This document shows positions 53,502 to 62,301 of a stretch of DNA of 64,000 nt, one piece after another (position 1 is the first letter of the stretch; the number at the start of each line of letters is the position of its first letter). Origin of the DNA: Rhodospirillales bacterium. Lineage in GTDB: Bacteria > Pseudomonadota > Alphaproteobacteria > Micavibrionales > Micavibrionaceae. The notes beneath the pieces are model-generated. The model saw nothing but the letters and a program-made list of their open reading frames with translations, had not been told where the DNA came from and searched no databases. The stretch spans positions 434,001 through 498,000 of the forward strand of contig JACKJA010000002.1 in NCBI GenBank assembly GCA_020638175.1, in the 5' to 3' direction. The position numbers and the translations under genes are program-made.

Positions 53502-55334
53502 ATGTGCGGAATTATCGGAATTTTGGGTGAAAATGATGTGGCGCCTTTGCTGGTCGAGGGACTGCGGCGTCTTGAATATCGCGGCTATGACAGCGCCGGG
53601 ATTGCGACGCTTTCCAACGGCCACATTGATCGCTGCCGGGCCGAAGGCAAGATCGTCAATCTGGACGAGAAATTAAAGGCTCATCCCCTGAAGGGCACCA
53701 CCGGGATTGGCCATACGCGCTGGGCGACCCACGGCGGCCCGACCGAGAACAACGCCCATCCGCATGCCACCGAGCGTGTCGCCGTCGTCCATAACGGCAT
53801 TATCGAGAATTATGCGGAATTGAAAGAAGAGCTGGAACAACATCAGTGCCGCTTTGAAACCGAGACAGATACGGAAGTCATCGCCCATCTGGTGACCCAT
53901 TATCTGACGCAGGGGATGGCCCCGCGTGAAGCGGCCAACAAGGCGCTCGATCATCTCGAAGGCGCGTTTGCCGTCGCCCTGATTTTTGCAGGTGAACATA
54001 ACCTGATGATTGGCGCGCGGCAGGGTACGCCGCTGGCCGTTGGCTATGGTGAAGGAGAAATGTTCCTTGCGTCTGATTCCTATGCACTGGCGCCTCTGAC
54101 CAAAAAAATCTGTTTTCTGGAAGATGGCGACCGCGTGCAGGTCACCCGCGAAGGCGCGGACATCTATGTAAACGATAACCAGCCCGTGCAGCGCCCTGTG
54201 CGCATTACGGCCCAGAGCGGCGCCACGACCGGCAAGGACGGCTATCGCCACTTCATGCTAAAGGAAATCCACGAACAGCCTGCCGTCATTGGCGATACGC
54301 TGAACTCCTTTATTAATCCGGCAACGGGGGAAATTTCTGTTCCCGAAGAAATTCTGTCATCATTGGAAAAAGCGCCGCGCATTACGCTGGTGGCATGTGG
54401 CACGGCTTTTTATGCGTGCATGACGGCCAAATACTGGCTGGAGCAAATCGCCCGCGTGCCATGCGAAATTGATATTGCCTCGGAATTCCGTTACCGCGAA
54501 GCGCCGATGCCCGAAGGCGGCGTCGCCCTGTTTGTTTCCCAGTCGGGCGAGACGCTTGATACGCTGGAAGCTTTGCGCTATTGCAAACGGCAAGGCCAGA
54601 CAATCTTGTCGATCGTCAACACGATTGAAAGCACGATCGAGCGCGAATCCGACCACGTTATGCATACGCTGGCCGGACCGGAAATCGGCGTTGCGTCGAC
54701 CAAGGCCTTTACAACGCAGCTCACGACGATGGCGTGCCTGACGCTGGCGCTGGCGATCCGTAAGGGCACGGTTGAGAAAACTGAATTAACGGCCATGACC
54801 GATGCCTTGCGCCATATCCCGACGCAGGCCGCCGCCGTTTTGAATGAGTGTGAAGAGCCGATCAAGGCCATGGCCCGGGATATTTCCGAGGCCCAGCACA
54901 TGCTTTATCTGGGACGGGGCAGCCTCTATCCGCTGGCGATGGAGGGCGCATTGAAGCTCAAGGAAGTGTCCTATATCCATGCGGAAGGATATGCCGCCGG
55001 GGAACTGAAGCACGGCCCGATCGCGTTGATTGACGAACAAATGCCGATTGTCGTGCTGGCACCGGGGAACGAGCGCCTGTTTGACAAAACCGCTTCGAAC
55101 ATCCAGGAAAATGTCGCCCGCGGTGGCAAGATTCTGCTGGTTTCCGACCAGAAGGGCTGTGAGCGTCTGGCCGATCATGCGCAGTGGATGATTAAGCTGG
55201 GCGATGTTCACCCGTTTGTTGCGCCGATCCTCTACGCCTTTCCGGTCCAGATTCTTGCGTACTATGTCGCGATTGCCAAAGGCACCGATGTTGACCAGCC
55301 GCGTAACCTCGCCAAGAGCGTCACGGTGGAATAA
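53502..55334 (+). CDS. glmS: Glutamine-fructose-6-phosphate aminotransferase (isomerising)
   Basis: First step of amino-sugar synthesis, fructose-6-phosphate to glucosamine-6-phosphate. The 610-residue protein has the N-terminal nucleophile Cys in MCGIIGILG, GHTRWATHGGPTENNAHPH, and two SIS domains (VACGTAFYACMTAKYWLEQ; FVSQSGETLDTLEALR; the C-terminal LAKSVTVE). No glmS ribozyme is visible in the 23-base leader. Ends 14 bases into prmA on the other strand. Confidence 0.97.
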   Translation: MCGIIGILGENDVAPLLVEGLRRLEYRGYDSAGIATLSNGHIDRCRAEGKIVNLDEKLKAHPLKGTTGIGHTRWATHGGPTENNAHPHATERVAVVHNGIIENYAELKEELEQHQCRFETETDTEVIAHLVTHYLTQGMAPREAANKALDHLEGAFAVALIFAGEHNLMIGARQGTPLAVGYGEGEMFLASDSYALAPLTKKICFLEDGDRVQVTREGADIYVNDNQPVQRPVRITAQSGATTGKDGYRHFMLKEIHEQPAVIGDTLNSFINPATGEISVPEEILSSLEKAPRITLVACGTAFYACMTAKYWLEQIARVPCEIDIASEFRYREAPMPEGGVALFVSQSGETLDTLEALRYCKRQGQTILSIVNTIESTIERESDHVMHTLAGPEIGVASTKAFTTQLTTMACLTLALAIRKGTVEKTELTAMTDALRHIPTQAAAVLNECEEPIKAMARDISEAQHMLYLGRGSLYPLAMEGALKLKEVSYIHAEGYAAGELKHGPIALIDEQMPIVVLAPGNERLFDKTASNIQENVARGGKILLVSDQKGCERLADHAQWMIKLGDVHPFVAPILYAFPVQILAYYVAIAKGTDVDQPRNLAKSVTVE

Positions 55335-56238
55335 GGCCGTGCAGGATCAAACTCGTCCATTCATCTTCGTCATAGCGGTTTTCTATGGCCATGCTTTCCT
55401 TGCTGTAAACCGATAACAGTTTTTCCGTCTGCTCCCGCAGCATGCCGGACAGGATAGCCTTGCCTTGCGGGGCCAGTGCGGCAGCAAGATCGCCCGCCAT
55501 CTCTTTGAGCGGCGCCGCCAGAATATTGGCAATAATCAGATCAAAAGGCGCCCGCGCCGCTATGGCGGACGCGGCAAACCCGTCGCTTTGCAGGCAGGAA
55601 ATTTCCGGCGCGCCGTTTATAACGCAGTGATGCTGCGTAACGCGGACGGCCTCGTCCTCAATATCGGTGGCCAGGATGGCGGCTTCCGGCCATAATTTCC
55701 GGGCGGCGAGGGCCAGAATACCCGACCCTGTGCCGAGATCGAGAATATTGCGGGGTGTAAACGCTTGCGCCTTTAAATCAGCCAGCGCCTTCAGGCAACC
55801 GGCAGTCGTGCCGTGCTCACCGGACCCAAAGGCTGTGGCGGCTTCGATTTTGAGGAGAATGCTTCCGGCGGGCGGCGGCGTTTTGTCTTCCGGCGCACAG
55901 ATAAAAAACGGCCCGATTGTAAAGGCCGGGACGGGGCGGTAACTGGCCGCCACCCAGTCGAGAGCGGGCATCGTCTCGGTCGTCCATATAACATCGCGAT
56001 CCGCCAGATTTTGCAGCCCGACCAGATTCGTCATGACGGCCAGCCGGGCTGTTCTGTCGGCTTCATCCGGCACAATCGTCATCAGCCATTCGATGCGCCA
56101 GCCGGCGCCGTCTTTCGGCGGCAAAATGGACGTAGCAAGAGCGTGGTCTTCCAGGCACAAAGAAAGACTGCCGACCTGAAGCTCTTCCAGATCGGCAGGC
56201 AATGTTACGGTAAGTTTGTAAAGCGTATCTTCGGACAA
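55321..56238 (-). CDS. prmA: Ribosomal protein L11 methyltransferase
   Basis: SAM-dependent methylation of L11. The 305-residue protein has an N-terminal substrate domain and the Rossmann methyltransferase with motif I NILDLGTGSGILALAARKLW, preceded by KIEAATAFGSGEHGTTAGCLKAL, and motif IV DLIIANILAAPL (NILA loop), typical of PrmA. Convergent with glmS. Confidence 0.92.
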   Translation of the reverse strand: MSEDTLYKLTVTLPADLEELQVGSLSLCLEDHALATSILPPKDGAGWRIEWLMTIVPDEADRTARLAVMTNLVGLQNLADRDVIWTTETMPALDWVAASYRPVPAFTIGPFFICAPEDKTPPPAGSILLKIEAATAFGSGEHGTTAGCLKALADLKAQAFTPRNILDLGTGSGILALAARKLWPEAAILATDIEDEAVRVTQHHCVINGAPEISCLQSDGFAASAIAARAPFDLIIANILAAPLKEMAGDLAAALAPQGKAILSGMLREQTEKLLSVYSKESMAIENRYDEDEWTSLILHGLIPP

Positions 56239-56247
56239 AATCAGGCT

Positions 56248-56667
56248 TTATTTATGATCGTCGTCGTCCAGATCAACGTCGATATCGGTGTCGTCGTCCA
56301 GATCGACATCAACATCATCAAGGTCGTCAAGATCAATGTCATCGCCGTCCAGATCGTCCAGATCTTCTTCGCTGTCATCATCCGCGTCTTCCATGTCTTC
56401 GACGTCATCCAGACTTACGATATCTTCTTCGCTGTCTTCTTCATCGTCCAGATCATCGCTATCGGCAGCGTCAACAGCGGTCGCCTTTGTAACTTGCCCC
56501 GCGTCTTCACTGGCGGCCCCGCGCCCGCGGCGGCTTTTAACCTTTATGTCCCCGGTAAACTCTGTCGCGCACGACGGACAGATGATGGGGCGTTTGTTCA
56601 TATCGTAATAGCGGGTGCCACAGTTGGGGCAGATCCTTTTTAGTCCTTTTTTATCGGCATCGGCCAC
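56248..56667 (-). CDS. TIGR02300 family zinc-ribbon protein with acidic tail
   Basis: A 139-residue protein with a zinc ribbon (CPNCGTRYYDMNKRPIICPSC) that matches the alphaproteobacterial FYDLN/TIGR02300 family, followed by an extremely acidic C-terminal half (repeats of DD, DL, DV and EED). A GTG at 56665-56667 with a GGAGG site upstream is the most likely start; the ATG 24 bases further up has none. Conserved in this class; role unknown. Confidence 0.82.
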   Translation of the reverse strand: MADADKKGLKRICPNCGTRYYDMNKRPIICPSCATEFTGDIKVKSRRGRGAASEDAGQVTKATAVDAADSDDLDDEEDSEEDIVSLDDVEDMEDADDDSEEDLDDLDGDDIDLDDLDDVDVDLDDDTDIDVDLDDDDHK

Positions 56668-56844
56668 GATTTGAGTCCTCCATAAAATCACTCTTGCTAA
56701 ATATGTTTTCCGAGATGCCCGATTTTGAAATCAATGTCAAAGCAAAATTAAATCATTCGTATGAACAGCATGGATTATTCGTCGGATTGACGGTAATCTA
56801 TTTGACGACAGAAAGAATCAAAATTTTTAAAGAAGGCCCATACC

Positions 56845-57981
56845 ATGGAAAAATCGGTTGTCATTTGCGGATATAAACGCTCTCCCTTTCACTTCGCCAA
56901 TAAAGGCGCGCTGGCGGGTGTCCGTCCCGATGATATGGCGGCTGAAGTCGTAAAGGCGCTGGTGGCGGATACGGGCGTTGAGCCGGATGACATCGAGGAT
57001 CTTTTGATGGGCTGCGCCTTCCCGGAGGCCGAGCAAGGGTTTAATATTGGCCGTCTGGTGGTCAATCTGGCGGGACTTCCTGTGCGTGTGGCCGGGGCAA
57101 CACTCAACCGTTTTTGCGGTTCTTCCATGACAACCATCCACATGGCCGCAGGTTTTATCCAGATGGGCGCGGGCGATGTGTTTATTTGTGCCGGGGTTGA
57201 ATCAATGAGCCGCATTCCGATGGGCGGTTTTAACCCGATGCCGAACCCGAAGCTGGGTGAAATTTACCCGCAGGCTTACATGTCCATGGGCGAAACGGCC
57301 GAAAATCTGGCAAAGAAATATGAAATCAGCCGCGAGGAACAAGAAGCCTTTGCCGTACAATCGCATGTCCGCGCCGCGGCGGCACGGGAAAACGGCAAGT
57401 TTGCCGACGAAATCGTGCCGATCGGCGATGTGACCGAGGACGGCACCATCCGTGCCGAAACAACGGCGGAAACACTGGCCGGCCTCAAGCCTGCCTTCGA
57501 TGAAAAGGGCACGGTAACGGCGGGAACCTCTTCACCGCTGACCGATGGGGCATCGGCGGTTTTGGTGGCATCCGAGGACTACGCCCGTAAACACAACCTG
57601 CCGATTATGGCCCGGATTAAATCGGTGGCCGTATCGGGTTGTAAGGCCGAAATCATGGGCATCGGCCCGGTGCCGGCAACGGACAAGGCATTAAAGCGCG
57701 CGGGTGTCAAAATTGAAGACATTGATCTGGTTGAACTGAATGAGGCTTTTTCAGCCCAGTCTCTGGCCGTCCTGCATAAGCTCGACCTGAAAGCCCGGCA
57801 GGACATCGTCAATGTCGACGGCGGCGCGATTGCGCTGGGTCACCCGCTGGGGGCGTCCGGTGCGCGGATCACCGGGAAACTCGCGTCCCTCATGCAGCGT
57901 GAAAACAAAAAGCTCGGCCTCGCTACCATGTGTATCGGCGGCGGCCAGGGCGTCGCGACAATTCTGGAATCCGTAGATTAA
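56845..57981 (+). CDS. Acetyl-CoA C-acyltransferase (thiolase, FadA type)
   Basis: Catalyses thiolytic cleavage of 3-ketoacyl-CoA, last step of beta-oxidation, or acetoacetyl-CoA synthesis. The 378-residue protein has the active Cys91 in NRFCGSS, GGAIALGHPLGASGAR with the catalytic His (near 336), and MCIGGGQG with the second catalytic Cys. AGAAGG lies upstream of the start. It complements the acyl-CoA dehydrogenase and FadN-like genes elsewhere in the window. Confidence 0.94.
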   Translation: MEKSVVICGYKRSPFHFANKGALAGVRPDDMAAEVVKALVADTGVEPDDIEDLLMGCAFPEAEQGFNIGRLVVNLAGLPVRVAGATLNRFCGSSMTTIHMAAGFIQMGAGDVFICAGVESMSRIPMGGFNPMPNPKLGEIYPQAYMSMGETAENLAKKYEISREEQEAFAVQSHVRAAAARENGKFADEIVPIGDVTEDGTIRAETTAETLAGLKPAFDEKGTVTAGTSSPLTDGASAVLVASEDYARKHNLPIMARIKSVAVSGCKAEIMGIGPVPATDKALKRAGVKIEDIDLVELNEAFSAQSLAVLHKLDLKARQDIVNVDGGAIALGHPLGASGARITGKLASLMQRENKKLGLATMCIGGGQGVATILESVD

Positions 57982-58244
57982 TGACGGATATTGACGATAT
58001 CAAAACACGCAATATCCGTGTTGAGGCCGACAAGGCATGGGAAACGTCAAAAACCCGTCGGGCTTTAATTACTGTAGGAACCTACATCATCGTTGGCAGC
58101 TATCTAATATATCTGGGCGTCGAAAATGCCTTGTGGCATGCCGCCGTACCGGCAGGCGCTTATCTGATTTCAACCCAGACCTTACCCTTGTTAAGACGTC
58201 TATGGATCGAACATATCTACAGGAAAAATTCATCTGACATTTAG
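57981..58244 (+). CDS. Small membrane protein, 87 residues
   Basis: Begins MTDIDDIKTRNIRVEADKAW. Two hydrophobic segments, about 28-48 (ALITVGTYIIVGSYLIYLGV) and about 52-68 (ALWHAAVPAGAYLISTQ). The start codon shares one base with the thiolase stop (TAATG), so the two are co-translated. No family recognised. Confidence 0.7.
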   Translation: MTDIDDIKTRNIRVEADKAWETSKTRRALITVGTYIIVGSYLIYLGVENALWHAAVPAGAYLISTQTLPLLRRLWIEHIYRKNSSDI

Positions 58245-58336
58245 AAATTTGGCCCGATTCATTTTTTCTGCTATGATTCGCATATCGGGTCGGCTGTTCC
58301 GGCGGACCTAAACGCTTTCTCAAAAAAGGACAATCC

Positions 58337-58507
58337 TTGCCCTTTGTTTTTGAAAAAATCCCGGTCACTTACCCCGGCAGCATCCCCGGAGATGCCGAGA
58401 GGGCCGCTTTCGAACCCGATTTTCAAACCGTTTTAAGCCGTGCCTTGCCGCACGGTTTTTTTGTGCCTGTTTCGCCACTGGTGGCGGCAGGATTCCCTCA
58501 ACCATGA
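58337..58507 (+). CDS. Possible 56-residue leader ORF before phoH
   Basis: TTG start with AGGA six bases upstream; reads MPFVFEKIPVTYPGSIPGDA, then 36 more residues ending LVAAGFPQP. Codon use is ordinary, but there is no homologue I know and the frame contains a terminator-like hairpin (58438-58462). Chance ORF, leader peptide, or small gene remain open. Confidence 0.25.
   Translation: MPFVFEKIPVTYPGSIPGDAERAAFEPDFQTVLSRALPHGFFVPVSPLVAAGFPQP
58438..58462 (+). terminator. Terminator-like hairpin before the PhoH gene
   Basis: CCGTGC (58438-58443) and GCACGG (58450-58455) with a 6-base loop, then seven T. It would end the thiolase unit or attenuate phoH. Confidence 0.5.
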
Positions 58508-58520
58508 AAGGAGCATCCTC

Positions 58521-59288
58521 ATGGCTAAAAAAATCCGCAAAAACAAATCAAACTCGAATCTGAATGCGGTCAGAGGAGGTAATAACGTCGTCCGCCACGC
58601 GGCCTTCGAAGACGATCTGGACTGGCACCCGCTGGACCAGGAACTTGACGGTCGCCGCGATCAGAAATTTGTGAAGAATATTCGCCCACGCTCCGAGGGA
58701 CAAACGGAACTCTACGAAGCCATCAAATCCAAAAATCTGACGATTGCCGCCGGGCCGGCGGGAACCGGGAAAACCTATCTGGCGATTGCCAGCGCGGTCG
58801 AAGCGCTGGAAAAAGGCAAGATCGAGCGGATTATTCTGTCCCGTCCGGCGATGGAGGCCGGGGAAAGCCTCGGTTACCTGCCCGGCGATCTGCAGGAAAA
58901 AATGGCGCCGTACCTGCGCCCGCTTTATGACGCGCTCGGTGACCGGATGGGTGGCAAGAAAGTCAGACAGATGATACAGGATGGCACCATTGAAATCGCC
59001 CCGGTCGGCTTTATGCGGGGCCGGACGCTTAACAATGCCTTTGTAGTGATTGACGAGGCACAGAACTGTACCTATGGCCAGCTCAAGATGCTGCTGTCCC
59101 GTCTGGGGTGGCATTCGACAATGGTCGTGACCGGCGACCCGGCGCAAAGCGATTTGCTGGAGGGCATGTCCGGTCTGGATGAAGTCATCCGGCGGCTGGA
59201 ACATGTTCCCAATATCGCCGTGGTCAAACTGGCGCAGCAGGACATCGTTCGTCACCCGCTGGTCGCGGAAATGCTGGAGGTCTTGTAG
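58521..59288 (+). CDS. PhoH family ATPase
   Basis: A 255-residue P-loop protein: Walker A AAGPAGTGKT (residues about 76-85), ERIILSRPAMEAGESLGYLPG, FMRGRTLNNAFVVIDEAQN (Walker B DE) and MVVTGDPAQSDLLEGMSGL, the full PhoH set. Known members bind ATP and are linked to RNA metabolism and phosphate starvation; exact task unclear. Start at ATG 58521 with AAGGAG. Confidence 0.92.
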   Translation: MAKKIRKNKSNSNLNAVRGGNNVVRHAAFEDDLDWHPLDQELDGRRDQKFVKNIRPRSEGQTELYEAIKSKNLTIAAGPAGTGKTYLAIASAVEALEKGKIERIILSRPAMEAGESLGYLPGDLQEKMAPYLRPLYDALGDRMGGKKVRQMIQDGTIEIAPVGFMRGRTLNNAFVVIDEAQNCTYGQLKMLLSRLGWHSTMVVTGDPAQSDLLEGMSGLDEVIRRLEHVPNIAVVKLAQQDIVRHPLVAEMLEVL

Positions 59289-59293
59289 GGTCT

Positions 59294-59950
59294 ATGGATC
59301 AGACGAATAAAAACGGGGTCGGCAGGCGTCTTGCCGACCCCTCTCTTTGGATTTTGACGGCCAGCAACGTGATGACGATGGCCATGGCCTTTATACAGGG
59401 CTGGGAAATGGGACCGGTCTTGTGGGTGTACTGGGCGCAAAGTGTCATTATCGGTCTGACGAATTTTGTCCGGATGATAAACCTGAAGGAATTCACGACA
59501 AAAGGGATGACCATGAACGATCATCCGGTTCCTGAAACAAGCGCCGGCAAATATCAGGTATCCTTTTTCTTCCTGTTTCATTACGGGTTTTTCCACTTTG
59601 TCTATGCGATGCTTTTGATCTCTGACAATTTTGACGGTGCCCTGACCCCGGAGCAGGTTTTTACAGTTTCCTTTTGTGTTCTGGCTTTTGCCTCCAGCCA
59701 TATTTATTCCTTCGTTTACAACAAAGGGCAGGATTTCAGGCACAAAAAACCCAGCCTCGGCACGATCATGTTTTATCCTTATATGAGGATCGTCCCGATG
59801 CACCTGACGATCATTCTGGGCACGGCGATGGGAGGGCAGGCAATCTTGCTCTTTATGGGATTAAAGACGATCTCTGACGCCGGTATGCACATGGTTGAAC
59901 ATTACCTGTTCCAGAAACCGGTAAAAGAACGGCTTGAAATGAAAGATTAA
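59294..59950 (+). CDS. DUF6498-like membrane protein
   Basis: A 218-residue protein with five to six hydrophobic segments (LWILTASNVMTMAMAFIQGW; VLWVYWAQSVIIGLTNFVRM; FFFLFHYGFFHFVYAMLLI; VFTVSFCVLAFASSHIYSF; MHLTIILGTAMGGQAILLF). The pattern with a WVYW-QS segment and YHYGFFH-like helix fits the DUF6498 family of unknown function. It overlaps the ldh 3' end by 4 bases and starts 5 bases after the PhoH gene. Confidence 0.72.
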   Translation: MDQTNKNGVGRRLADPSLWILTASNVMTMAMAFIQGWEMGPVLWVYWAQSVIIGLTNFVRMINLKEFTTKGMTMNDHPVPETSAGKYQVSFFFLFHYGFFHFVYAMLLISDNFDGALTPEQVFTVSFCVLAFASSHIYSFVYNKGQDFRHKKPSLGTIMFYPYMRIVPMHLTIILGTAMGGQAILLFMGLKTISDAGMHMVEHYLFQKPVKERLEMKD

Positions 59951-60891
59951 AGCCCGACCGCTTCGATTGCTTCCTTGAGGATCTCGGCGCTGCGGCGCAA
60001 AGCCCCCCGTTCGGCATCGTTCAGGGCCGGATAGATCGTTCTCTCGATGCCCGCGGCGGAAACAACATGCGGCAAAGACAGGCAGACATCGGGAATGCCC
60101 TCGATATCATCTACGGGGGTGCAGCATGTTAAAACCGCATGTTCGTCATCAACAATCGCCTGCGCAATCCGGGCCATACCGGCGCCGATCCCAAACCATG
60201 TAGCGCCCTTACCGGCAATAATCCGGTCGGCAGCGCGCCGTACGCCGTTATCAATGGCGGTGCGGACGGAATCGGTCACCGGGGCTTCGACCTGCGCGGC
60301 AAAATCGGCCAGCGGCAAGTTCCCGACCGTCGTGCCCGACCAGTGCAGGACTTCTGAATCGCCGTGCTCGCCCAGAACATAGCCATGGACAGAGTGGCTG
60401 GAAACACCCAGATGTTGCCCCAGAAGCGAGCGGAATCGCGCCGTGTCCAAAATAGTGCCCGATCCGATAATCCGGCTGTGGTCGTGGCTGCAACATCCAC
60501 CCGAAATCAAAGCGGCCATGTGGGTCATGACATCGACAGGGTTCGAAGCGATCAGCAAAATAGCGCTGGGTGCGGCCGCCAGAATCTGGGGAATGATATC
60601 GCCAAACACGGCGGCATTGCGTTTCAGCAAATCCAGCCGTGTTTCCCCCGGCCTTTGGCCGACACCGGCGGCAATCATCACGATGCCTGCGCCTTTTAAA
60701 TCCTTATACGTCCCGGCACGGCACGGCACAGGATGGGAAAAGGGCGTGGCGTGCAGGATATCTTCGGCCTGTGCAATAGCCAGGTCCTTGTTCATGTCGA
60801 CCAGAACGATCTCCGTTCCCACGCCGCGCATGACACAAGCATAAGCACTGGCCGCGCCAACATGACCGCATCCGACAACCCCGATTTTCAT
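59947..60891 (-). CDS. ldh: L-lactate dehydrogenase
   Basis: NAD-dependent interconversion of pyruvate and L-lactate. The 314-residue protein has VGCGHVGAASA (G7, G9, G12 NAD loop), GVGQRPGETRLDLLKRN where the Gln in place of Arg indicates lactate over malate, and VLGEHGDSEV with the catalytic His. It is shorter on acidic residues than malate dehydrogenase and not of the MDH group. Start at ATG 60889-60891, with GGGGG upstream. Confidence 0.9.
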   Translation of the reverse strand: MKIGVVGCGHVGAASAYACVMRGVGTEIVLVDMNKDLAIAQAEDILHATPFSHPVPCRAGTYKDLKGAGIVMIAAGVGQRPGETRLDLLKRNAAVFGDIIPQILAAAPSAILLIASNPVDVMTHMAALISGGCCSHDHSRIIGSGTILDTARFRSLLGQHLGVSSHSVHGYVLGEHGDSEVLHWSGTTVGNLPLADFAAQVEAPVTDSVRTAIDNGVRRAADRIIAGKGATWFGIGAGMARIAQAIVDDEHAVLTCCTPVDDIEGIPDVCLSLPHVVSAAGIERTIYPALNDAERGALRRSAEILKEAIEAVGL

Positions 60892-60999
60892 GATAATCCC
60901 CCTTTTTATTGTCCCTGTTTCAATCACCGCTTGCTTATGAGCTTGTCCATTTCATATCATGCCCTTCATAAAAACCAATCAAAAATATAAGGGGTCGTT

Positions 61000-61602
61000 A
61001 TGAGCAATAAAGAACAAAAAGCGGGTAGCCTGTTTGTTGTCGGATTAATCGTGCTGATGTGTCTGATGGCGGGTGTGATGTGGATGCAAAAGACCGAACC
61101 GGGCGGCACGGATATGGCGGGCGGACCGTTTACCCTGATCGACCATAACGGCAAAGCAGTAACCGACGCCAGCTATAAAGCGCCCTACAAGCTGGTGTTT
61201 TTCGGTTTTACGTCCTGTGAGGCGATTTGCCCCGGCGAGCTTAAAAAAATGGCATTGGTGCTGGAGGCCTTGGGACCGCTGGCCGATGATATCCAGCCGC
61301 TTTTCATCACCGTCGATCCGGATACCGATACCCCGGAAACGATGAAAAACTATGTCGAGATGTTCAATCCCCGCATTGTGGGCCTGACCGGCACGTCGGA
61401 ACAGCTTCGGACGGTGCATGAGGAATACAAGGTCTATAGCGCCAAGGTGGAAAACAAGGTTTCTGGCGGACATACGATGGATCATTCTTCCTATACGTAC
61501 CTGATCGGGCCGGACAACAAGCTGACGGCCTTGTTCAATATGCAAACAGGCCCGCAGGAAATGACCGACGAAATCAAAAAAATACTGGAAAGCCGGTCCT
61601 GA
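61000..61602 (+). CDS. Sco1/SenC family copper chaperone
   Basis: A 200-residue membrane-anchored thioredoxin-fold protein: helix at about 9-29, then FFGFTSCEAICPGELKKM with Cys73 and Cys77 (CxxxC copper site) and, near the end, HTMDHSSYTYLIG with the copper His. It delivers copper to the CuA site of cytochrome c oxidase or protects against redox stress. Stands alone, with plus orientation next to a minus-strand unit. Confidence 0.93.
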   Translation: MSNKEQKAGSLFVVGLIVLMCLMAGVMWMQKTEPGGTDMAGGPFTLIDHNGKAVTDASYKAPYKLVFFGFTSCEAICPGELKKMALVLEALGPLADDIQPLFITVDPDTDTPETMKNYVEMFNPRIVGLTGTSEQLRTVHEEYKVYSAKVENKVSGGHTMDHSSYTYLIGPDNKLTALFNMQTGPQEMTDEIKKILESRS

Positions 61603-61604
61603 GT

Positions 61605-62300
61605 TTATCGGGCCATCAAGACGTGGAAGAAATGCAGGGAGTTATCGGCGCATTCAACGCAGCCCTGCATGGCGGGTTTGACGGTAAAGGTCGCTTCGGT
61701 CGTGGTGTTGGGCGCGCCGCTGAACTGGGTGGCATCGCCGAACCGGCCGGAAGTTCCTGAATACAGGCATGTGCCGCCGTCTGTGGGCTGGACGGCGCTG
61801 TCATAGCCGTCCATTTCGTTGATTTTATCGCAAAATTCCTGTGTTACATTGGGCATAACGGCAATAAGTTCAGCGCGGGAAGAGCCAACGTCCGGCATGT
61901 GCGTTCCACCGTAGAATTCCCAATTACTGCCGTCATTCAGGCCGCTAGGCGGTTGCCGGTATTCCGCGCCGCCGCCGGTGCGGCCGAAGACCTGGTTTGT
62001 GGGATTGACGGTGATGTCTCCGTAATCGCTGGGCGCGTCGGGGTGGGCGAAGCGAATATCGACCTCGCTGATTCCGTTTTGCATGACAAAGACGACCGCA
62101 CGTTCTAGCTCGCCAGCATATTGCCGGACTTGCGTTGTTTTAATGACAAGGTTTTCGCGGTCAATGTTCGATCCTTCATCACCGCCGGAGCGAAGAGCCG
62201 CCGTGACCAGCCCGATCAGAACAATCGCCAGCAATATAAAAAAGATCACATTGCCCGACTCCGGGTCGGATCCGTCGTTGGAAATCGAAGGGATGGCCAT
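61605..62300 (-). CDS. Prepilin-like/pseudopilin-like protein (second copy)
   Basis: A 231-residue protein with leader MAIPSISNDGSDPESG followed by NVIFFILLAIVLIGLVTAALR and a soluble domain; cysteines occur late (GCVECADN). The design is the same as at 42210: Gly-Asn at the leader junction, no glutamate at pilin position 5, then a Q-x-x-QYA segment. Start ATG 62298-62300 lies one base after the stop of the D,D-carboxypeptidase gene, so the two are co-translated. Confidence 0.62.
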   Translation of the reverse strand: MAIPSISNDGSDPESGNVIFFILLAIVLIGLVTAALRSGGDEGSNIDRENLVIKTTQVRQYAGELERAVVFVMQNGISEVDIRFAHPDAPSDYGDITVNPTNQVFGRTGGGAEYRQPPSGLNDGSNWEFYGGTHMPDVGSSRAELIAVMPNVTQEFCDKINEMDGYDSAVQPTDGGTCLYSGTSGRFGDATQFSGAPNTTTEATFTVKPAMQGCVECADNSLHFFHVLMAR

Positions 62301-62301
62301 A

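Noticed and set aside
56694..56876. Plus-strand frame of 60 codons before the thiolase gene
   Set aside because: No ribosome site and it runs into the thiolase gene, whose own start has AGAAGG.
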